64,000 nt of DNA from Frankineae bacterium MT45 (GTDB lineage: Bacteria > Actinomycetota > Actinomycetes > Mycobacteriales > Jatrophihabitantaceae), in NCBI GenBank assembly GCA_900100325.1, contig LT629697.1:2787423-2851422 (forward strand), in the 5' to 3' direction. The position numbers were made by a program, and so were the translations under genes. The notes under the pieces were generated by a model. It made no database searches. It was not told the DNA's origin and saw only the letters and a list, made by a program, of their open reading frames with translations. Of the stretch, positions 1 through 11,198 are shown piece by piece (the first letter of the stretch is position 1; the number at the start of each line of letters is the position of its first letter).

Positions 1-75
1 CCACGACCAGGGGCGCCAAACCGGACCCTGATCGGGAACCTCGGCGAGCTGCTGCAATTTCACGTCGGAGAGCAT
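1..75 (-). CDS. Partial CDS, N-terminal 25 residues of an unknown protein
   Basis: An ATG on the minus strand at 75-73 opens a frame that runs off the left edge with no stop. It begins MLSDVKLQQLAEVPDQG. A weak GAGG lies about 9 bases upstream. It would be read in the same direction as nusB, after the hairpin repeat array. Too little is present to identify a family, and the reading frame itself is only probable. Confidence 0.35.
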   Translation of the reverse strand, partial: MLSDVKLQQLAEVPDQGPVWRPWSW

Positions 76-144
76 CGCAGAACCCTCGACGGATCGCGAG
101 GCAGAGCGACCGCATTGTCGCCGACGACTCACCCGCTACTTCAA

Positions 145-261
145 GGGCTTAGCCCGCAGAGCTGAACGGCGGGCTCAGCCCGCGGAGTTGAACGGCGGGC
201 TCAGCCCGCAGAGCTGAACAGCGGGCTCAGCCCGCTGAGTTGAACGGCGGGCTCAGCCCGC
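145..261. repeat. Tandem 26-bp repeat array, each unit a mini-hairpin, at the 3' end of nusB
   Basis: Four and a half direct copies of a 26-bp unit (145-170, 171-196, 197-222, 223-248, partial 249-261) differ by only a few bases. Every unit contains GCGGGCTCAGCCCGC or a close variant, a 6-bp stem with a 3-base loop, joined by GAGYTGAACRGC. The copy nearest nusB contains the nusB stop codon in its loop. Transcribed from nusB, this would be a row of five short GC hairpins, which could act as an mRNA 3' end or terminator. It may equally be slipped-strand expansion of one terminator hairpin. Confidence 0.85.
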
Positions 262-669
262 GATGTCCACGCTCGGGGCTTCGCGCATCACCCTGGCCAG
301 CAGGCCATTCACGAAGCGCGGCGACTCGTCGGTGGAGAGCGTCTTGGCCAACTCGACGGCCTCGTCGATCACCACCGCGTCCGGGACATCGTCGCGCCAG
401 AGCAGCTCATACAGCGCGATCCGCAGCAGAGCCCGATCCACCCCGGGCATCCGGTCGATGGTCCAGCCGTCGGAGAACTCGGCCAGAATCTGGTCGATCC
501 GAGTGACGTTCGCCGTCACACCCTCGACCAGCTCGGTGGTGTACTCGTTGATCGGAATCTCGCTGAGCTGGACCCGGTCGGCCAGCGTTGTGACCGCGTC
601 GGCATCTCGCATGTCCGCCTCGTAGAGGACGTCCAGCGCCCGCTTGCGGGCCTTGCCCCGAGCAGTCAC
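253..669 (-). CDS. nusB: Transcription antitermination factor NusB
   Basis: The 138-residue product matches NusB in size and layout. The N-terminus is TARGKARKRALDVLYEADMR, and the C-terminal half carries the conserved DRALLRIALYELLWRDDVPDAVVIDEAVELAK block followed by FVNGLLARV. NusB binds boxA RNA with NusE (S10) during rRNA transcription antitermination. It starts at GTG 669-667, one base after the efp stop codon, so it is translationally linked to efp at the end of the aro-efp-nusB transcript. The stop codon lies inside the first unit of the 26-bp hairpin array. Confidence 0.96.
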   Translation of the reverse strand: MTARGKARKRALDVLYEADMRDADAVTTLADRVQLSEIPINEYTTELVEGVTANVTRIDQILAEFSDGWTIDRMPGVDRALLRIALYELLWRDDVPDAVVIDEAVELAKTLSTDESPRFVNGLLARVMREAPSVDIAG

Positions 670-670
670 G

Positions 671-1234
671 TCAGCTGTTCACTCGACCCAGATAGCGACC
701 GTCGCGGGTGTCGACCTTGACCTTCTCACCGGTGCTGACGAAGAGCGGCACCTGGATCTCGGCGCCGGTCTCAACCGTGGCCGGCTTCGTGCCGCCGGTG
801 GCCCGGTCACCCTGCAGGCCCGGGTCGGTGTGCGAGATGATCAGTTCGACGCTGACCGGAAGCTCGATGTAGAGGGCGTTTCCTTCGTGGATCGCCACCG
901 TCGCCTCGGCGTTGTCGAGCAGGTAGTTCGCCGCGTCGCCGACGGTCGCCTCGGGGACCGTCATCTGCTCGTAGGTCTCGCCGTCCATGAAGACGAAGTC
1001 GTTGCCCTCGCGGTACAGGAAGGTCATACCCCGCTTGTCGACGGTGGCCGTCTCGACCTTGGTGCCGGCGTTGAAGGTCCGGTCGACCACCTTGCCGGTG
1101 AGGACGTTCTTCAGCGTCGTGCGCACGAAAGCGCCACCCTTGCCGGGCTTGACGTGCTGGAACTCCACCACGCTCCAGAGCTGACCGTCGATGTTGAGGA
1201 CCAGGCCGTTCTTGAGGTCGTTTGTGCTCGCCAC
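671..1234 (-). CDS. efp: Translation elongation factor P
   Basis: The 187-residue protein has the three-domain size of EF-P, which enters the ribosomal E site and relieves stalling at polyproline stretches. Visible features are the N-terminal [20 protein letters not shown], the loop [11 protein letters not shown] with Lys32 at its tip, and the C-terminal HTDPGLQGD...[11 protein letters not shown]...[17 protein letters not shown]. No EpmA-type modification gene is nearby. In many actinobacteria an Xaa-Pro peptidase gene lies between aroQ and efp. Here only 86 bases separate them. Confidence 0.97.
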   Translation of the reverse strand: MASTNDLKNGLVLNIDGQLWSVVEFQHVKPGKGGAFVRTTLKNVLTGKVVDRTFNAGTKVETATVDKRGMTFLYREGNDFVFMDGETYEQMTVPEATVGDAANYLLDNAEATVAIHEGNALYIELPVSVELIISHTDPGLQGDRATGGTKPATVETGAEIQVPLFVSTGEKVKVDTRDGRYLGRVNS

Positions 1235-1320
1235 AGCGGATACAACTTTCTTGTCGATTGAAATGTCGCTCGTCTTCGAGCCGCACGCGATCGCAACCGC
1301 GCCACGGCCAACTCGTGAGT

Positions 1321-3505
<2,185 letters not shown>

Positions 3506-3524
3506 CGCCCGGCATCCTCGTCGG

Positions 3525-4775
3525 TCACGGCCGGTCGGTGCCGGCGGCCGCCGACGGCGCGCTTGGGTGCTCGAGTCCGGGCGCAGGCGTGAGGCCGCGA
3601 TCATCGAGGTGCTTGAGGTACGCATCGAGGTTGCGCGATGTCTCGGCCACCGAGTCGCCGCCGAACTTCTCCAGCACCGCGTCGGCCAGCACCAGCGCGA
3701 CCATGGCCTCGGCGACGACGCCGGCGGCCGGCACGGCACAGACGTCCGAGCGCTGGTTGATCGCGACAGCCGGTTCGCCGGTGGCGGTGTCGACGGTGGC
3801 CAGCGCCCGGGGCACGGTCGAGATCGGCTTCATAGCCGCCCGCACCCGAAGCGTCTCTCCCGTGCTGATGCCGCCCTCGGTACCACCGGCCCGCCCCGAG
3901 ACGCGCCGAATAGCGCCGTCGACTTCGCGGATGATCTCGTCGTGGGCTTGCGAGCCCCGGATTCGGGCCAGCTCGAAGCCGTCGCCGACCTCGACACCCT
4001 TGATCGCCTGGATGCCCATCAGGGCTGCGGCCAGGCGCGCGTCGAGGCGGCGATCGCCCTGGACGTGGCTGCCCAGCCCCGGCGGCAGTCCGTAGGCCAG
4101 CACCTCAACGACGCCACCGAGCGTGTCGCCCGCCGTCTTGGTCGCATCGATCTCGGCGACCATCGCCGCCGATGTCGCCGCGTCCAGGCAGCGGACGGGT
4201 GACGCGTCGACCACATCCTCCTCGCCGGGCTGCGGGACAACTCCGGCCGGCGCACTCACCGAACCGATGCTCACCACATGGCTGACGATCTCGACGCCCA
4301 CGCTCTGACGCAGGAAGGCCCGGGCGACCGTGCCAAGCGCAACGCGGGCCGCCGTCTCACGGGCGCTGGCGCGCTCGAGCACCGGACGGGCGTCGTCGAG
4401 GTCGTACTTCTGCATACCGGCGAGGTCGGCATGTCCGGGGCGCGGACGGGTCAGCGGGGCGTTGCGAGCCTGAGCGGCCAGCACCTCCGGTGCCACCGGG
4501 TCGGCGCTCATCACCGTCTCCCATTTGGGCCACTCCGTGTTGCCGACGCGCACCGCGATGGGGCCGCCCATGGTGACGCCGTGCCGGACTCCCCCGGTCA
4601 ACTCCACCTCGTCAGCCTCGAACTTCATCCGCGCGCCCCGGCCGTAGCCAAGGCGGCGCCGGGCCAGATCCTTGGCCAGGTCACCGGTCGTCACTGCCAC
4701 ACCCGCCGGCAGCCCATCGAGCATCGCTACCAGAGCGGGGCCGTGGGACTCGCCTGCTGTCATCCATCGCAACAC
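3525..4775 (-). CDS. aroC: Chorismate synthase
   Basis: The 416-residue protein makes chorismate from EPSP with reduced FMN. The family signatures are [26 protein letters not shown] at the N-terminus, [51 protein letters not shown], and [11 protein letters not shown] further on. The last ~20 residues are a low-complexity Pro/Ala tail. It is the first gene of the aroC-K-B-Q-efp-nusB run. The promoter probably lies in the 75-base gap before the prepilin peptidase gene. Confidence 0.97.
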   Translation of the reverse strand: MLRWMTAGESHGPALVAMLDGLPAGVAVTTGDLAKDLARRRLGYGRGARMKFEADEVELTGGVRHGVTMGGPIAVRVGNTEWPKWETVMSADPVAPEVLAAQARNAPLTRPRPGHADLAGMQKYDLDDARPVLERASARETAARVALGTVARAFLRQSVGVEIVSHVVSIGSVSAPAGVVPQPGEEDVVDASPVRCLDAATSAAMVAEIDATKTAGDTLGGVVEVLAYGLPPGLGSHVQGDRRLDARLAAALMGIQAIKGVEVGDGFELARIRGSQAHDEIIREVDGAIRRVSGRAGGTEGGISTGETLRVRAAMKPISTVPRALATVDTATGEPAVAINQRSDVCAVPAAGVVAEAMVALVLADAVLEKFGGDSVAETSRNLDAYLKHLDDRGLTPAPGLEHPSAPSAAAGTDRP

Positions 4776-4850
4776 GCAGACAGTCTCTCATCGACCAGGT
4801 AATTCATTCTTAGCTGGGCGGCGGTCGTTGCGCCGCCGCGGAGCACCGCC

Positions 4851-5513
4851 TCAGAGCACCCGGTGAAGCCCGGTGACCAGGAAGGCCCCGAAGATAAGCG
4901 AGGGACCGAGCGGGATCGTGCTCTTCATGGTGGCCCGGCGCGTCAGCAGTCGCCCGAGGGCCACGACCGAGCCGAGCAGGAAGCCGGCCAGGACGCCGTA
5001 GTACACCTCGCGCCAGCCGAACCACCCGAGCATTCCGGCCAGCACCCCGAGCAACTTCACGTCCCCGAACCCGAAGGATCTCGGGGAGATCATGATGACG
5101 GCGAAGAAGATCGCGTACACCAGCGCCGCCGCTTCAAACGTCCGCAGCAGCGCCGAGGAGTCACCGTCTACGAGCGCCGCCAACCCGAAGAGGAGCGCCC
5201 CACCGATGGCCGCCGGGAAGACCAGCCGATTCGGCAGGCGCTTCGTCTCGAAGTCGATCACGACCAGCGGGGTGTGGACCAGGGCCAGGAAGATCAGTGC
5301 CGGAAAGAGCGCGGTGAGGGCAGCGCCGGCACCGGCCAGAGCGGTGAGCGCCACCGCGACCGCGGCCGTGGCCAGATAGCGACGGCCTCCGACTGCGGCC
5401 GGACGCCACCAGCGGTGATCCTCGCGATCGGGCACGCTGACGGTCAGTCGGGCCAGGTACGGCGAGAGCGCGCCGCCGCAGATCGCGGCGACCACGGTGG
5501 CGGCAGCGATCAC
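4851..5513 (-). CDS. A24-family prepilin peptidase (single-domain)
   Basis: The 220-residue, very hydrophobic protein has about six membrane segments. It carries the two aspartate sites of A24 aspartic peptidases: VVIDFETKRLPNRL (Asp87) and FGFGDVKLLG (Asp151, GxGD motif). Such enzymes cleave type IV pilin-like signal peptides. There is no N-terminal Cys-rich methylase domain, as is usual for actinobacterial versions. It lies upstream of aroC on the same strand, a position often seen in actinobacteria, but no pilin genes are in this window. It could share a transcript with the aro operon. Confidence 0.9.
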   Translation of the reverse strand: MIAAATVVAAICGGALSPYLARLTVSVPDREDHRWWRPAAVGGRRYLATAAVAVALTALAGAGAALTALFPALIFLALVHTPLVVIDFETKRLPNRLVFPAAIGGALLFGLAALVDGDSSALLRTFEAAALVYAIFFAVIMISPRSFGFGDVKLLGVLAGMLGWFGWREVYYGVLAGFLLGSVVALGRLLTRRATMKSTIPLGPSLIFGAFLVTGLHRVL

Positions 5514-5629
5514 GCCTGTGAGCGTAGAGGTCGGCCGGATGGCTGCCGACGAGCGGCCGCACTGCTCTGGCCGAGCGGCTGGGTTGCCCCCAGCTTGCCC
5601 TGGCTGAGCCGCCGGGGAAGGCTAACGAG

Positions 5630-6241
5630 GTGACCGGGACCGCACAGCCACAGGACGTCGAGTTCGACGCGGTGGTGATCGCCGGCGGGGGTGGTCGCCG
5701 TCTGGGTGGGGTCGACAAGCCCGGGCTATTGCTCGGTGACCGGCAACTTCTCGACCACGTACTCGACGCCGCGGCCGAGGCAAGCCTGCGGGTGGTGGTG
5801 GCCGCTGCGACCCAGCCGAGCGCGGCCCGAGCTGAGGCCTCCGGGCGGTATCCGAACCTGCGGCGCTGCACCGAGGAGCCCCCCGGCTCCGGGCCGCTCG
5901 CCGCGCTGGCGGCCGGTGCGCGGCTCACCACGGCGCCCGTCGTCCTCGTCCTGGCCGCCGATCTCCCCTTCATCGCCCCGGCCATCGCGCTCCTCATCGC
6001 GGGTGCCGGAGCCGGTAGGCCCACGGTTCTCGTCGATCCCGAGGGGCGGAGCAACCTGCTCGCCTCGGCCTGGCCCCGGGACGTGCTCCTGACCCGGCTC
6101 ACGGCCATCGGCGATCCGGCCGGCCAGGCGATGCGGCGACTGGCCGACGGAGTCGAGTACCAATCCGTCGCCGACGAGGGCGGCTGGGGTGAGGACTGCG
6201 ACCGCTGGCCCGACGTCGAGCGGGCCCGGGCGCGGCGCTAG
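5630..6241 (+). CDS. mobA: Molybdenum cofactor guanylyltransferase (MobA-like)
   Basis: The 203-residue protein starts at GTG 5630 after CGAGG. It has the nucleotidyltransferase signature VVIAGGGGRRLGGVDKPGLL (residues 15-34) and a later VVLVLAADLPFIAPA (the metal-binding Asp of the family). It would attach GMP to molybdopterin to make the bis-MGD cofactor. This fits the adjacent formate-dehydrogenase-type oxidoreductase. The coding end overlaps the convergent fdhD gene by four bases. Confidence 0.88.
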   Translation: MTGTAQPQDVEFDAVVIAGGGGRRLGGVDKPGLLLGDRQLLDHVLDAAAEASLRVVVAAATQPSAARAEASGRYPNLRRCTEEPPGSGPLAALAAGARLTTAPVVLVLAADLPFIAPAIALLIAGAGAGRPTVLVDPEGRSNLLASAWPRDVLLTRLTAIGDPAGQAMRRLADGVEYQSVADEGGWGEDCDRWPDVERARARR

Positions 6242-7026
6242 TCGGTGACGCGATCGGCGCGCGAGTAGAGATTCATCCGGCCGCCGCGCACCATGCCAGC
6301 CAGCAGCAACTCATGCTCACGGGCCAGATCCAGGGCCAGGCTGGTCGGGGCGGAGACGGCCACGATGGCGGCTACTCCGGCGGCGACCGCCTTCTGCACG
6401 ATCTCGAAGGAGACCCGGCCACTCACCACCAGCACGTGATCGGTGAGCGGGAGCCGGTCGGCCAGCAGCGCCCAGCCGATGACCTTGTCGGTCGCGTTGT
6501 GGCGGCCGACGTCCTCACGGACCACGAGCAACTCCCCAGCGTCCGTCGCGAGCGCCGCCGCGTGGACACCGCCGGTACGGGCAAAGGCCCGCTGCTGCTC
6601 CTGCATCGACTCGGGCAACTGTTCGACCACACCGCGGGGAATGCTCCAGTCGGGTGTGGCGGCCGGCCAGCGTCGCTGCAGCGCCGTCTCCAACACGTCG
6701 GCGCTGCAGACCCCGCAGGAGGCGGAGGTGACGAAGGCGCGGGGCCGGGGCGGCTCGACCCCGGGCGCCAGCGAGACGAGGACACGCTCACCGTCGCGGG
6801 ATTCACGAAGCCACTGGATGTCCTGGCGTGATCGGACGCCGGACTCGACTGTGAGCCAGCCGGCCGCCAACTCCAGGTCATGCCCCGGCGAGCGCATCAG
6901 AGTGGCCAGCGGTTCGTCATCGAGGAGCAGCGTCAGCGGCGCCTCCACCGCGACGTCATCGGCCACACTGACGCGCGGGGCCTGCCGCAGCCGGACCACC
7001 GCGCGGCGAGTTGTACTCACCGGCAT
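6238..7026 (-). CDS. fdhD: Formate dehydrogenase accessory sulfurtransferase FdhD
   Basis: The 262-residue protein shows FdhD signatures. These are EAPLTLLLDDEPLATLMRSPGHDLELAAGWL, the SASCGVC motif with Cys104 and Cys107 that passes sulfur to the molybdenum cofactor, GGVHAAAL, VVREDVGRHNATDKVIGWAL and VVSGRVSFEIVQKAVAAG. It sulfurates the bis-MGD cofactor before insertion into formate-dehydrogenase-like enzymes. It is divergent from the oxidoreductase gene at 7094, with only 67 bases between the start codons, so both promoters share that gap. Confidence 0.95.
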   Translation of the reverse strand: MPVSTTRRAVVRLRQAPRVSVADDVAVEAPLTLLLDDEPLATLMRSPGHDLELAAGWLTVESGVRSRQDIQWLRESRDGERVLVSLAPGVEPPRPRAFVTSASCGVCSADVLETALQRRWPAATPDWSIPRGVVEQLPESMQEQQRAFARTGGVHAAALATDAGELLVVREDVGRHNATDKVIGWALLADRLPLTDHVLVVSGRVSFEIVQKAVAAGVAAIVAVSAPTSLALDLAREHELLLAGMVRGGRMNLYSRADRVTD

Positions 7027-7093
7027 GCTGCCGACTGTAACCGCTGATCACGAAACTTGAACGCCCGAGCAATCGGCGTCCTATGGTGGGGAT

Positions 7094-9397
7094 ATGTCCA
7101 AGCGCGACCGGATCGATCCCGTACCGACCGAGGTGAGCGAACCGAAGCACAGCGCCGTCGGCCTGCCGGGAATCCTGCACTCGATGCAGTACGCACTCAC
7201 CGAGATGGGTCCGACCCGTTCGGTCCGGACGCTCTCGAAGATGAACCACGTCGACGGTTTCGACTGCCCCAGCTGCGCGTGGCCGGACCCGGATCGTCGC
7301 AAGGCCGCCGAATTCTGCGAGAACGGCGCGAAGGCGGTCTCCTGGGAGGCGACCCGCAAACACATCGGCGCCGACTTCTTCGCCGAGCACCCAGTGGCCG
7401 AACTACGGGAGATGACCGACCACTGGCTGGAGGCCCAGGGGCGCCTCACCGAGCCGCTGTTCCTGGCCGACGGCGACACGCACTACCGGCCGATCAGCTG
7501 GGAGGCCGCCACCTCGATGGTCGCCGATACCCTGCGAAACCTGACGAATCCCGACCGCGCCGCCTTCTACACCAGTGGACGGGCCAGCAACGAAGCCGCC
7601 TTCGTGTACCAGCTGCTGGCTCGGCGGTTCGGCACCAACAACCTGCCGGACTGCTCGAACATGTGCCACGAATCGAGTGGTTCGGCGCTGAACGAGACGC
7701 TCGGCATCGGCAAGGGGAGCGTCACCCTGGAGGACCTGACCCTGCACGCCGAACTGATCGTCATCGTCGGGCAGAACCCGGGGACGAACCACCCCCGGAT
7801 GCTCACCGCCCTGGAGGACGCGAAACGCCGGGGCGCTCGGATCGTGGCCATCAATCCGCTCCCCGAGGCCGGGCTGCAGCGCTTTCGCAATCCGCAGCGG
7901 GTCAATGGCCTGGTCGGGACCGGAACGAAGTTGGCCGACCGGTACCTGGCGGTGCGGGTGAACGGCGACCTGGCGCTCTTCAATGCGGTCAACCGCCTCC
8001 TGGTCGAACGGGACTCCGCCGGGGCGACCCCAGTGCTGGACCACGACTTCATCGCCGACTACACCGACGGCTTCGAGCAGGCCCGGGCCGCGTGGTTGGC
8101 GACGGACTGGCAGACGCTGCAGCAGCAGTCGGGCCTGGAGCGTGCCGAGCTCGAAGCCTTCGTCGATGACGTCGTGGCGGCGAAGAGCATCACGGTCTGC
8201 TGGGCGATGGGGCTGACGCAGCACAAGAACGCGGTGGCGACGATCCGCGAGATCACCAACTTCCTGCTGCTGCGGGGAAACATCGGCCGGCCCGGCGCGG
8301 GCGCCTGCCCGGTGCGGGGGCACAGCAACGTGCAGGGCGACCGCACAATGGGCATCTACGAGAAGCCGGCGCCGGCGTTTCTTGACGCATTGCAGGGCGA
8401 GTTCGGGTTCGATCCGCCGCGCGAACACGGCTACGACACCGTCGACACGATCCGGTCCATGCGCGACGGGGCGATCGACGTCTTCGTCGGGTTGGGCGGC
8501 AACTTCGCGCTCGCCACTCCCGACACCGCGGTCACGGAGGCGGCGATGCAGCGCTGCGACCTGACCGTGCAGATATCGACGAAACTCAACCGGTCTCATC
8601 TGCGGGGCGGGCGGCAGGCGCTCATCCTCCCCTGCCTCGGCCGGACCGAGCGGGACGTCCGCGCGGGCACCGAACAGTTCGTCACGGTCGAGGACTCGAT
8701 GAGCATGGTGCACTCCTCGCGCGGACGGCTGGCCCCCGGCTCCGACCAGCTGCGTAGCGAGGTGGCCATCATCACCGGAATCGGTGACGCCCTCTTCGGG
8801 GGCGCCGATGAGTCCGTTGCCTGGCAGCAGATGGGCAATGATTATCGGATCATTCGCAAGCACATCGAGCACGTCGTCCCGGGATTTCACGCCTTCGAGG
8901 AGCGGGTCGCTAACCCGGGCGGGTTCCTCCTGCCCAACCCGCCACGCGACGCCCGCGAGTTCAAGACCGACAACGGGAAGGCCCACATCACGGTGAACCC
9001 GCCGACGGCAGTGGTCGCACCGCCGGGGCACCTCATCCTGCAGACGCTGCGATCCCACGATCAGTTCAACACCACGATCTACGGCCTCGACGATCGGTAC
9101 CGCGGCATCCACGGCGGCCGCATGGTCGTCTTCGTCAACGCCGAAGACCTGCGGGAATTGGGGATCGCCGACGGGTCGATGGTCGACATCGTCGGCGTCT
9201 GGGGGTCGGAAGAGCGGCGCGCCCACGGGTTCCGGGTCGTCAGCTACGCCACGCCCAAGGGGTGTGCCGCGGCGTACTACCCGGAGACGAACGTCCTCGT
9301 GCCGCTCGACTCCACGGCCGACACCAGTAACACCCCGACGTCGAAGTCGATCGTCGTCCGGCTGGAGCCCAGCGTGGCACTGTCCGGATCTGACTAG
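7094..9397 (+). CDS. FdhF/YdeP-family molybdopterin-dependent oxidoreductase
   Basis: The 767-residue protein belongs to the formate-dehydrogenase-alpha-like group that includes E. coli YdeP. An N-terminal Cys pair (CPSCAWPDPDR, Cys58/Cys61) is followed by molybdopterin-binding segments: AFYTSGRASNEAAFVYQLLARRFGTNN, IVIVGQNPGTNHPRML, ITVCWAMGLTQHKNAVATI, LLLRGNIGRPGAGACPVRGHSNVQGDRTMGI. The C-terminal MopB domain has TLRSHDQFNTTIYGLDDRYRGI. The electron acceptor and substrate are unknown for most of this family. Adjacent mobA and fdhD supply the cofactor. Confidence 0.93.
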   Translation: MSKRDRIDPVPTEVSEPKHSAVGLPGILHSMQYALTEMGPTRSVRTLSKMNHVDGFDCPSCAWPDPDRRKAAEFCENGAKAVSWEATRKHIGADFFAEHPVAELREMTDHWLEAQGRLTEPLFLADGDTHYRPISWEAATSMVADTLRNLTNPDRAAFYTSGRASNEAAFVYQLLARRFGTNNLPDCSNMCHESSGSALNETLGIGKGSVTLEDLTLHAELIVIVGQNPGTNHPRMLTALEDAKRRGARIVAINPLPEAGLQRFRNPQRVNGLVGTGTKLADRYLAVRVNGDLALFNAVNRLLVERDSAGATPVLDHDFIADYTDGFEQARAAWLATDWQTLQQQSGLERAELEAFVDDVVAAKSITVCWAMGLTQHKNAVATIREITNFLLLRGNIGRPGAGACPVRGHSNVQGDRTMGIYEKPAPAFLDALQGEFGFDPPREHGYDTVDTIRSMRDGAIDVFVGLGGNFALATPDTAVTEAAMQRCDLTVQISTKLNRSHLRGGRQALILPCLGRTERDVRAGTEQFVTVEDSMSMVHSSRGRLAPGSDQLRSEVAIITGIGDALFGGADESVAWQQMGNDYRIIRKHIEHVVPGFHAFEERVANPGGFLLPNPPRDAREFKTDNGKAHITVNPPTAVVAPPGHLILQTLRSHDQFNTTIYGLDDRYRGIHGGRMVVFVNAEDLRELGIADGSMVDIVGVWGSEERRAHGFRVVSYATPKGCAAAYYPETNVLVPLDSTADTSNTPTSKSIVVRLEPSVALSGSD

Positions 9398-9400
9398 CTG

Positions 9401-10492
9401 TCAGTGAATGGGTGTGAACCAGTCGATCACCCAGGACCAGTCGAACCCACCGTCGAAGACGCGCGGCGCCCAGGGTGGAGTGGCCCGAATGCGTAGCGGC
9501 TGGGATGGCGCGATCAACGCGTCAGCCGTTACGAGCAAGGCAATCCCCCCATGCCGCAACGCCCCAAGTAGGACAGCATCCTGCAGGGTGGGGCGATACG
9601 AATCCTCGGAGCTCCGGTACTCGATGTGCTCGACCCCGTCTACCTCGCGAATCTCCGATCCGAGAGGTCGCGACCAGCGACCGACCCCCGGGGAAGTTGC
9701 GAAGACCCCGATCTCGTCGGCGACCTTGTCTCGCAGACGCGACTGGTTCGTCGCGAAAATGCTCCAACTGTCGAGGCCGTCGTGACTCGTCCGAACGGCG
9801 ATCCCAGGGTGTTCTCCCACGAGCAGACGTTGCACGGCGCGGCGGCGGAGCAGCTCGCGCCCAACCAGCACAGAAGCGAGAAGTATCGCGAGCCACGCCC
9901 CCGTTTCCCACATGGTGACGTCCTGAGGTTCAGCCCGCAGCCGAACCCACCCGCTGTCGGCGGGGTCGTCGAGGATCGGGACCACTCCGCCGATGTGATA
10001 CGGCGCGGTGTCGACGACGTCGACCTTCACCGGGCGCGACCTGCCGGTCGGATCGAGAACATTCAGCGTGACTACGACGTTGTTGGCATCGATCCCGATG
10101 ACGTTCGCAAGCGCGTGCCTCGCACGGGCAATGTGATGCTCCTCGGCCTGAGTCTCCTGGTGATACCGGGCGAGCATCGTGCTTCCTACAGCAACCAGCA
10201 GCGCCGCCACAATGAACGGGACACGTCGATATCCGGCACGGAGCGGCTCAGCCCGGGTGCGCGGCACCGCCAACTGTTGGCCGCCCGCGTAATCGGAGAG
10301 CATCGCCTCCTGAGCGCGGCGCGAGCGGAGTATCCAGATGGCGACGAAGCCGCAAGCCAGTCCGAAGCATGCGAACCCCACCTCGCCGGCTAGCACGTCG
10401 TCGTACCGCAGCTCCGCCAATGTGAACGCGACACTCAGCGCGCAGCCGAGGAGCGGGAGAACATAGAAGAGTGCTATCCCAATGCCAAGCAC
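9401..10492 (-). CDS. DUF3592-like membrane protein, 5' end uncertain
   Basis: From GTG 10492 the product is 363 residues with about four membrane segments. A central extracytoplasmic part (VVDTAPYHIGGVVPILDDPADSGWVRL) resembles the DUF3592 pattern. The function is unknown. The same frame stays open upstream to about 10847 and there encodes another convincing membrane helix (VALPLLALIAIVAAVAG, codons near 10600) and a Cys-containing loop. I find no ATG, GTG or TTG in that extension. The true start may be non-standard, or a frameshift may hide it. The stop is only 3 bases from the oxidoreductase stop. Confidence 0.7.
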   Translation of the reverse strand: MLGIGIALFYVLPLLGCALSVAFTLAELRYDDVLAGEVGFACFGLACGFVAIWILRSRRAQEAMLSDYAGGQQLAVPRTRAEPLRAGYRRVPFIVAALLVAVGSTMLARYHQETQAEEHHIARARHALANVIGIDANNVVVTLNVLDPTGRSRPVKVDVVDTAPYHIGGVVPILDDPADSGWVRLRAEPQDVTMWETGAWLAILLASVLVGRELLRRRAVQRLLVGEHPGIAVRTSHDGLDSWSIFATNQSRLRDKVADEIGVFATSPGVGRWSRPLGSEIREVDGVEHIEYRSSEDSYRPTLQDAVLLGALRHGGIALLVTADALIAPSQPLRIRATPPWAPRVFDGGFDWSWVIDWFTPIH

Positions 10493-10802
10493 GGCCAGCC
10501 AACGCGCGAAGTTCTGATCCGGCCCGCAGATGCTCGGGTCGTCGGCCGCGCAAGACGAATTGTCACCGGCGACCGCGGCAACAATCGCGATGAGAGCAAG
10601 TAAGGGAAGTGCGACCCGTGGTACCCAATTCGGTACACCGACCGCAGTCCACCGGACTGCGAGATCTTTGGTGAGCGGACGGGCCGGGGGTAGCAGGGCA
10701 GACTCCAGAAACGTAATGAGGGCCCTGGAGCGTAACCCGGCTCCGGCCCACTGTCCCCTCGAGAATTCGGTGTCGGGTCGGCTGGTGTCACAGAATGGGG
10801 GC

Positions 10803-11198
10803 GTGACGATCGCAGGAACCCCGCTGCGCTGCCCGTGCGGATCGGGCGAGACCTATCCGAACTGCTGTGGCCGATTCCACTCGGGGTCGACACCGGCACC
10901 GACGGCGAAGGCACTGATGCAATCGCGGTTCAGCGCCTTCGCGCTCGGCGACGCCGGCTACCTGCTCGCGACCTGGGACCCCTCGACGCGTCCGGGCGAT
11001 CTGGAACTCGATGCCGAGACGCGATGGACCCGCCTCGACATCGTGACGACATTACGAGGCGGGCCCTTCGACGACCGGGGCGTCGTGGAGTTCAAGGCAC
11101 ATTTCCGCGGCCCCGACGGGCGCGGCGTACTCCACGAGCGAAGTCTCTTCGCCCGGCAGCAGCAGCGATGGTTCTACGTCAGCGGTGAGAACCTATGA
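10803..11198 (+). CDS. YchJ-family (UPF0225) SEC-C motif protein
   Basis: I start at GTG 10803, giving 131 residues. The longer open frame upstream reads as non-coding. The N-terminus [19 protein letters not shown] is a Cys-rich metal-binding motif related to SEC-C, followed by [25 protein letters not shown]. The C-terminal half is an NTF2-like fold segment ([16 protein letters not shown]), as in YchJ. The molecular role is unknown. It is convergent with msrA and overlaps it by six bases. Confidence 0.85.
   Translation: MTIAGTPLRCPCGSGETYPNCCGRFHSGSTPAPTAKALMQSRFSAFALGDAGYLLATWDPSTRPGDLELDAETRWTRLDIVTTLRGGPFDDRGVVEFKAHFRGPDGRGVLHERSLFARQQQRWFYVSGENL

Noticed and set aside
145-261. Possible CRISPR array
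   Set aside because: Units are directly adjacent with no unique spacers, and each unit is itself a palindrome within 26 bp. This is a tandem repeat, not a CRISPR array.
7403-9226. 607-residue open frame on the minus strand antisense to the FdhF/YdeP-like gene
   Set aside because: It is an antisense frame in high-GC coding DNA. The plus-strand frame has full family motifs, and this one shows only Arg/Gly/His-rich low-complexity sequence.
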